A stretch of DNA of 64,000 nt from JAVBME01 sp031552765 (GTDB lineage: Bacteria > Bacillota > Negativicutes > Acidaminococcales > JAISLQ01). A program made the translations under genes and the position numbers. Location: NCBI GenBank assembly GCA_031552765.1, contig JAVBME010000010.1:5183-69182 (forward strand), written 5' to 3'. The notes beneath the pieces were generated by a model. That model ran no database searches. It saw nothing but the letters and a program-made list of their open reading frames with translations, and had not been told where the DNA came from. The number at the start of each line of letters is the position of its first letter. The stretch's first letter is position 1. This document shows, piece by piece, positions 59,788 to 64,000 of this stretch.

Positions 59788-59830
59788 AACAATCACCATG
59801 TGATAGAAAAAATATCACATGGTGATTGTT
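59788..59830. promoter_or_regulatory. 18-bp inverted repeat: terminator of the activator gene and candidate upstream activating site
   Basis: Arms AACAATCACCATGTGATA (59788-59805) and its exact complement (59813-59830), 7-base spacer. Read on the reverse strand it is followed by a run of T, so it should terminate the PrpR-like gene ending at 59851. Each arm also contains a dyad ATCAC-N3-GTGAT; the two dyads are 22 bp apart centre to centre, and lie about 90-130 bp upstream of the sigma-54 start, the classic activator position. Confidence 0.7.
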
Positions 59831-59850
59831 GCTGCATTATTAAATCCTGT

Positions 59851-61728
59851 TCACGAGTATAGTTCCCGCTGTTTAAGCCACTTACCCACCGTCATGCGGT
59901 TGACGCCCAACAGTTCGGCCGTTTTGCTTTTGTTTTCGCCTGTCATAGCATACACCTTGGCGTATATCTCGTCCATCATCCCCGCCATATCCCGCAAAAC
60001 GATATTCAGCCGCTCCGAACTTTCCTGCGGCAAGGTTTTTTTCCTAAGTTCATCGATGATATATTCATCCTTTACATGCCCGGCCAGCAAACAGTACCTA
60101 TTGATAAAACACTCCAATTCACGAACATTACCAGGCCAGTCATAATTCTCTAAAACACGCTGAAATTCCAGGCTAAACGACGGAACATCTTTTTTGGCGG
60201 CAAAGCCAAACCGCCGCCGGAAATATTCCGCTAAAACAGCTATATCCTCCCGCCGCTGCCTGAGCGCCGGTATATGCAAACTAAGCACGTTCAGACGGTA
60301 GTACAGGTCGCCGCGAAATTCTTTTTGCTCGACCGAGGTTAAAAGGTCGCGGTTGGTCGCGGCGATGATGCGGGTATTTACCGGTATCACCCGGTCGCCA
60401 CCGAGGCGCATAACTTCTTTTTTCTCTATGGCGCGCAACAGCTTACCCTGTAACGGCAAGCGCAACTCACCTATTTCGTCGAGAAAAAGCGTCCCGCCAT
60501 GCGCCAGTTCAAAATAACCGGCCCGTCCGCCGCGCCGTGCGCCGGTAAACGAACCTTCGGTATAACCGAATAGTTCGCTCTCCAAAAGGTTTTCCGGCAA
60601 AGCCGCGCAATTTATCGCCACAAACGGCTGGTTTTTACGCAAGCTTGCCTTGTGCACGCCGTGCGCAAACAGTTCCTTGCCGGTGCCTGTTTCGCCGCTT
60701 ATAAGTACTGTGGCATCCGTTTCCGCATATATTTTGGCCTTCTCGACCGCCTGCCTGATAGCGGCGCTTTGGCCCGCGATGTCATCCAAACTATAACTGG
60801 CAACAAAGCCTTTTTCATGCATGAAACTGCGTATCTTCTCTTCCACCCGCTGGATTTGCGCTGTCTCGGTAAAAGTGACCACAGATCCGGCTTTTTCCCC
60901 ATGCACATTGACCGGTATCTTATTGTAAAGTATTTGATTTTTACCTATTTGCGCGATGGTATCAAGCGCCAGGCCATCCTTGCCTTTTTCCCAATCCGGC
61001 AGCACCTCTGCCACGCGGCAGTCTTCCAAAGGGCGTTTTTCCCCACCCAGCATACTCCGGGCCCGTGGGTTGGCATAATCTATGACATCTTTCTCATTTA
61101 CAAACAGTATACCTTCGCGCGCGAAAGACAGCATACTCTTTATTTTTTCCGAGTAAGCAAGGTCATTGCGGCGTATTTCCAGTATTTCCCTGGCTTTTTG
61201 CACTGCCTGGCGCAAAGTCTCCCGCCCTATCTGCATTAGATAGCCTTTTATACCCAGCTCTTCACAAAAGCGTACTGTCATGGACGCGCCCAGCACCACC
61301 TTTATGCCGGCATCCTTAAAATCTTTTACCCGTTCGCGCAGTTCCGTGCCGCCGCTCCAATACCAGGACTGCCTTATTTTTATGTGGGTAAGTTCTTCCA
61401 GCGAACGCACATCGTAAGAAACATTGCCGTAATTTACAAAGCCTATTTCCTGCAAATCGCCTTGATGTTCTTTCTTAATACGCAATAAAACATCAATAAG
61501 ATCGGAATGCGTGACCTCGCAATTAACGACAGGCACCTTGACCGCCTTTTTGATCAGAGCGGCCGTGCCGGCGCGGCTGATGATGACATCCACGCCGTCC
61601 TTTTCGCATTGCAGGGCTATTTCCAGCGCCTCATCCAAAACAGCGTTGTAAAAAGTGATATTGGCTCCTAATTCATCCTGCAGTTCCGGACTGATATCGC
61701 CGGGAAAAATCATAGCGGCTTTATTCAT
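59851..61728 (-). CDS. PrpR-like sigma-54-dependent transcriptional activator
   Basis: 625 residues. PrpR_N sensor (about 1-190: IFPGDISPELQDELG, DGVDVIISRAGTAALIKK), a PAS domain (about 200-310), AAA+ domain (about 320-550) with Walker A GETGTGKE, GSFTGAR sigma-54 contact loop (Ser in place of the second Ala-like position of GAFTGA), Walker B GGTLFLDEIGEL and the arginine finger region, and a Fis-type helix-turn-helix at the end (KSKTAELLGVNRMTVGKWLK). Start at ATG 61728, GGGGGGAAAC upstream. Directly upstream of the operon it probably activates. Ligand unknown; relatives sense CoA-pathway acids such as 2-methylcitrate. Confidence 0.92.
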   Translation of the reverse strand: MNKAAMIFPGDISPELQDELGANITFYNAVLDEALEIALQCEKDGVDVIISRAGTAALIKKAVKVPVVNCEVTHSDLIDVLLRIKKEHQGDLQEIGFVNYGNVSYDVRSLEELTHIKIRQSWYWSGGTELRERVKDFKDAGIKVVLGASMTVRFCEELGIKGYLMQIGRETLRQAVQKAREILEIRRNDLAYSEKIKSMLSFAREGILFVNEKDVIDYANPRARSMLGGEKRPLEDCRVAEVLPDWEKGKDGLALDTIAQIGKNQILYNKIPVNVHGEKAGSVVTFTETAQIQRVEEKIRSFMHEKGFVASYSLDDIAGQSAAIRQAVEKAKIYAETDATVLISGETGTGKELFAHGVHKASLRKNQPFVAINCAALPENLLESELFGYTEGSFTGARRGGRAGYFELAHGGTLFLDEIGELRLPLQGKLLRAIEKKEVMRLGGDRVIPVNTRIIAATNRDLLTSVEQKEFRGDLYYRLNVLSLHIPALRQRREDIAVLAEYFRRRFGFAAKKDVPSFSLEFQRVLENYDWPGNVRELECFINRYCLLAGHVKDEYIIDELRKKTLPQESSERLNIVLRDMAGMMDEIYAKVYAMTGENKSKTAELLGVNRMTVGKWLKQRELYS

Positions 61729-61797
61729 GTTTCCCCCCATGAACGCTTTTCCTTAAATTTATCAGATTTTTCCGGGAAAAGCAAAAAATACAGAAAA

Positions 61798-61833
61798 TGC
61801 AGGTAGCGGCAAACTATTTCACCGCTACCCGCA
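61798..61833 (-). terminator. Terminator after the MFS gene
   Basis: TGC-A-GGTAGCGG pairs with CCGCTACC-C-GCA around a 12-base loop (one mismatch). On the reverse strand it is followed by ATTTTCTGTATTTTTT. Confidence 0.75.
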
Positions 61834-61858
61834 CAACATAACTTCATTCAGTATCTAT

Positions 61859-63220
61859 TTAGTTTTTTTCATTCTCTCTCGCCGCCGCCAAATGCTCTTT
61901 TATCGCCTGCTTTTCACGGTAAACGATATACAGCCCGGCCAGTGCCGCGACCACGCTTGTCCCAATGCCCAGATACCAGATACCGAGGAATTCCGTGTAA
62001 AAAGCGCCGCCTTTTATCGAAAACTTGACCGCCATGAAACCGCTGGCCGACAGAGCCAAAGCGCCGCCCAGTTGCCCGATGGTATTTATTATGCCCATGC
62101 TGAAGCCGGCTGTTTTGATCGACCAGATTTCAGCCGCCGAAGCGTTCATCAAAGGATAAATATTCCAAAGTACGCCGGCAATAAAGCAAAGAGTACCTAA
62201 TACGATAGGGTTAGGAATCGGTGTCGTAAATATGCCAAACATTACCGCAACGCCGACCATACCCCAAAAGACGACCACACTGCGCGGCGTCTGGTACTTT
62301 TTCAATAAATAATCGGAGAGTTTGCCGACAAACGGCGTACCGACAACACGCCCGCCGACAAATATCGAAGCCATGACGCCGCCGGCGATCATCGCCTGCT
62401 CTTTGCTCATGCCTTTAGTCTGGATATAAAAGTCGGCCGCATAAAGTGATATCCAGCCGGCAAACAGGCGGGCCGCAATCATATAGCCCGACCAGGATAT
62501 CGACATGACCCACAGTACCGGGTCTTTCATGATAGCAAGAGCTTTAGTGAGGTATTTAGTATCGTCTTTTTTATCTTCCGCCTGCTCGACCGAAGGCAAA
62601 CCCATGTCGGTCGGGCTGGATTTAAGGAAAATAGCGGCAAAAATCGAGATCGCCAAAACTATCAACGCCATGACCAGAGTCGAGCCGCGCCAGCCGGTCA
62701 TACCAAAAATGCCGCCGTCTTTCATGATAAGAGCGATAACCGGTATGGCCAGAAAGGTCAAACACTCACCAAGCCCGCCGCCGGGGCCGGCGTACATTTC
62801 CATGGCCAGGCCGCGCTCTTTCTTCGAGAACCATTTAGAAAGCACTGAAGTAATTGGAACAAAAGCCGCCGCCGCGCAAAACCCCATCAAAGTACGCGAT
62901 ATTACGGCCTGGGTAAAAGTAGTCGTAAAAGCGAACATACCTAAAAATATAGACAAGAAAGCTATACCTATAGGCATTACCTTTCTGCCGCCGAACATAT
63001 CTGTTGCCGTGCCCCAGGGCATTTGCGCGATAGCGTAGGCATAGAAAAACGCCGAGCCCAAAAGTCCCAATTCCGGTTTGCCTATATTAAGGTCGGCGCT
63101 CAAATATTTTGTGATACTGGCGTAATTCCAACGGACCAATTGCGAAGTGGAATATATAAACATACAGCAAAGCAGGACAATCCACCTATAATAAGGTTTT
63201 CCATATCCAAATCCCATCAT
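61859..63220 (-). CDS. MFS transporter (ACS/OPA-like organic anion or sugar-phosphate type)
   Basis: 453 residues, 12 helices. YGKPYYRWIVLLCCMFIYST, ITKYLSADLNIGKPELGLLGSAFFYAYAIAQMPWG and TDMFGGRKVMPIGI are typical of anion:cation symporters and OPA relatives, with FSKKERGLAMEMYAGPGGG in the second conserved loop. Likely carries a carboxylate into the cell. AGGAGG precedes the ATG at 63220 (a second ATG follows at once). It is 85 bases downstream of the epimerase gene on the same strand and may be co-transcribed with it. Confidence 0.82.
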   Translation of the reverse strand: MMGFGYGKPYYRWIVLLCCMFIYSTSQLVRWNYASITKYLSADLNIGKPELGLLGSAFFYAYAIAQMPWGTATDMFGGRKVMPIGIAFLSIFLGMFAFTTTFTQAVISRTLMGFCAAAAFVPITSVLSKWFSKKERGLAMEMYAGPGGGLGECLTFLAIPVIALIMKDGGIFGMTGWRGSTLVMALIVLAISIFAAIFLKSSPTDMGLPSVEQAEDKKDDTKYLTKALAIMKDPVLWVMSISWSGYMIAARLFAGWISLYAADFYIQTKGMSKEQAMIAGGVMASIFVGGRVVGTPFVGKLSDYLLKKYQTPRSVVVFWGMVGVAVMFGIFTTPIPNPIVLGTLCFIAGVLWNIYPLMNASAAEIWSIKTAGFSMGIINTIGQLGGALALSASGFMAVKFSIKGGAFYTEFLGIWYLGIGTSVVAALAGLYIVYREKQAIKEHLAAARENEKN

Positions 63221-63305
63221 ATTTCCTCCTTAGACTTCTTAAAATAATCGAAAATTCGCACAATAACAAATACGTTTTACATGTATTTTTTATGAAATTA
63301 GGCCT

Positions 63306-63716
63306 TTACTCTATTTTTTCCACAAATTCCATGGTGACGCCTTTAGTGCAATCAGTGTCCAAAAACGCAATACGGGAGTTTTTTGCCCCTTTGCCTGGGC
63401 AAGGTTCTTTAAATTGCAGCTGTTTTTCCTTTAAGCTTTTTATTGCATCTTCAATATCATCGACCTGAAAAGCTAGATGATAAAGGCCTTCCCCGTTTTC
63501 TTTGATAAAACCGCCCACAGCGCTTTCACCGGTCATAAGCGGCTGTACAAGTTCTATCTCCAACTCTCCGCATTTTAAAAACGCCGCTTCCACATTACGG
63601 CCCTGAATGATTTCCCGGCCTTCAAACTCCAGTTCCAGTTTATCTTTATATAACGCTAAAGCCTCCGTTATATCTTTAACAGCTATAGCTATATGATCAA
63701 CCTTTACTATTTTCAT
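63306..63716 (-). CDS. mce: Methylmalonyl-CoA epimerase
   Basis: 136 residues of glyoxalase/bleomycin-resistance fold. VDHIAIAVKDITEALALYKD with the first metal His, GELEIELVQPL, GLYHLAFQVDDIEDAI and the final Glu region TMEFVEK give the usual metal ligands. It interconverts (R)- and (S)-methylmalonyl-CoA in propionate/succinate metabolism. Start at 63716 with GGAGGTG upstream, not the 63830 frame start. It lies 124 bases downstream of a thiolase, separated by a terminator. Confidence 0.9.
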   Translation of the reverse strand: MKIVKVDHIAIAVKDITEALALYKDKLELEFEGREIIQGRNVEAAFLKCGELEIELVQPLMTGESAVGGFIKENGEGLYHLAFQVDDIEDAIKSLKEKQLQFKEPCPGKGAKNSRIAFLDTDCTKGVTMEFVEKIE

Positions 63717-63796
63717 TTTTTCACCTCCAACAGTTAAAATCCGCATCATATCGCTACATGCTATCCGAACAAGTACATACCAATATAAAAAACGGA

Positions 63797-63826
63797 CTGG
63801 AAAATCTGCTTTATAAAATTTTCCAG
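63797..63826 (-). terminator. Terminator after the thiolase gene
   Basis: CTGGAAAAT pairs with ATTTTCCAG across a 12-base loop; on the reverse strand followed by TCCGTTTTTTATATT. Confidence 0.75.
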
Positions 63827-63840
63827 CCAAAAAGACTTAA

Positions 63841-64000
63841 TTACTTGTCCACCCTCAGGACCATACACTCGCCCTCGCCTATACCGCCGCAGATAGTGGC
63901 AAGGCCCACCCCGCCGCCGCGCCGTTTGAGCTCGTAACACAAGGTCATCACTATCCTCGCCGCCGTCGCCCCTGTCGGGTGCCCTATCGCTATCGCACCG
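63841..64000 (-). CDS. Thiolase (acetyl-CoA C-acyltransferase), C-terminal 52 residues only
   Basis: The reverse strand from the right edge to the TAA at 63841 reads GAIAIGHPTGATAARIVMTL, later GLATICGGIGEGECMVL, ending RVDK. These are the C-terminal catalytic motifs of biosynthetic/degradative thiolases: the GHP histidine and the CGG cysteine. It condenses or cleaves acetoacetyl-CoA or a longer 3-oxoacyl-CoA. TA replaces the common SG after GHPxG. The rest of the gene is outside the window. Confidence 0.92.
   Translation of the reverse strand, partial: GAIAIGHPTGATAARIVMTLCYELKRRGGGVGLATICGGIGEGECMVLRVDK

Overview
The window looks like a chromosome segment of a motile, anaerobic, Gram-negative Firmicute of the class Negativicutes. 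This is an inference from gene content. The evidence is an outer-membrane porin with an N-terminal S-layer homology domain (49511-50905), an autotransporter with an outer-membrane beta-barrel (7638-9725), a CIRCE-controlled groES-groEL operon, a sodium-pump decarboxylase subunit very like Acidaminococcus GcdA, and many amino-acid and dicarboxylate uptake and CoA genes. No rRNA, tRNA, insertion sequence, prophage or CRISPR array was seen.

Layout. 1-6249 (minus): a branched-chain-type ABC importer (livK-H-M-G-F) running on into an ATC-hydrolase-like enzyme, a nitroreductase and a ureohydrolase cut by the left edge; an IclR regulator is divergent. 7638-9725: the autotransporter. 9763-19603: an amide/ureido/peptide catabolic island with two carbamoylase-type M20 enzymes, a nitrilase, a PepT-like and an AbgA-like peptidase, two permeases and an RpiR regulator. 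19658-25221: membrane proteins, a chemoreceptor, a fluoride channel, a YeiH transporter and glutaminase. 25345-28668: an orphan, enlarged FlgE hook protein divergent from an XRE regulator, with an array of dyad repeats between them. 28765-30713: groES-groEL. 31191-33795: the t6A operon tsaE-tsaB-rimI-tsaD. 33884-41071: alr, cell-wall and housekeeping genes and an efflux pump. 41357-45105: a second chemoreceptor, purC and a split chromate transporter.

45335-53086 (plus) is a probable cyclic-di-GMP module. A periplasmic-propeller sensor fused to an apparently active GGDEF domain is followed by a secreted protein of about 34-residue repeats, a small coiled-coil protein, the SLH porin, and a sugar-PTS IIC membrane domain fused to an EAL phosphodiesterase.

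53117-61728 (minus) is the most interesting metabolic unit: a PrpR-like sigma-54 activator, a well-formed sigma-54 promoter preceded by two phased dyads, then a CoA-transferase, two tandem Fe-S proteins of the epoxyqueuosine-reductase type, a DASS dicarboxylate transporter, and the carboxyltransferase subunit of glutaconyl-CoA decarboxylase. Read together they suggest uptake, CoA activation and sodium-coupled decarboxylation of a C5-type dicarboxylate. The right end adds an MFS transporter, methylmalonyl-CoA epimerase and a thiolase cut by the edge.

Gene starts were chosen by Shine-Dalgarno position and family length, and many differ from the longest open frame.
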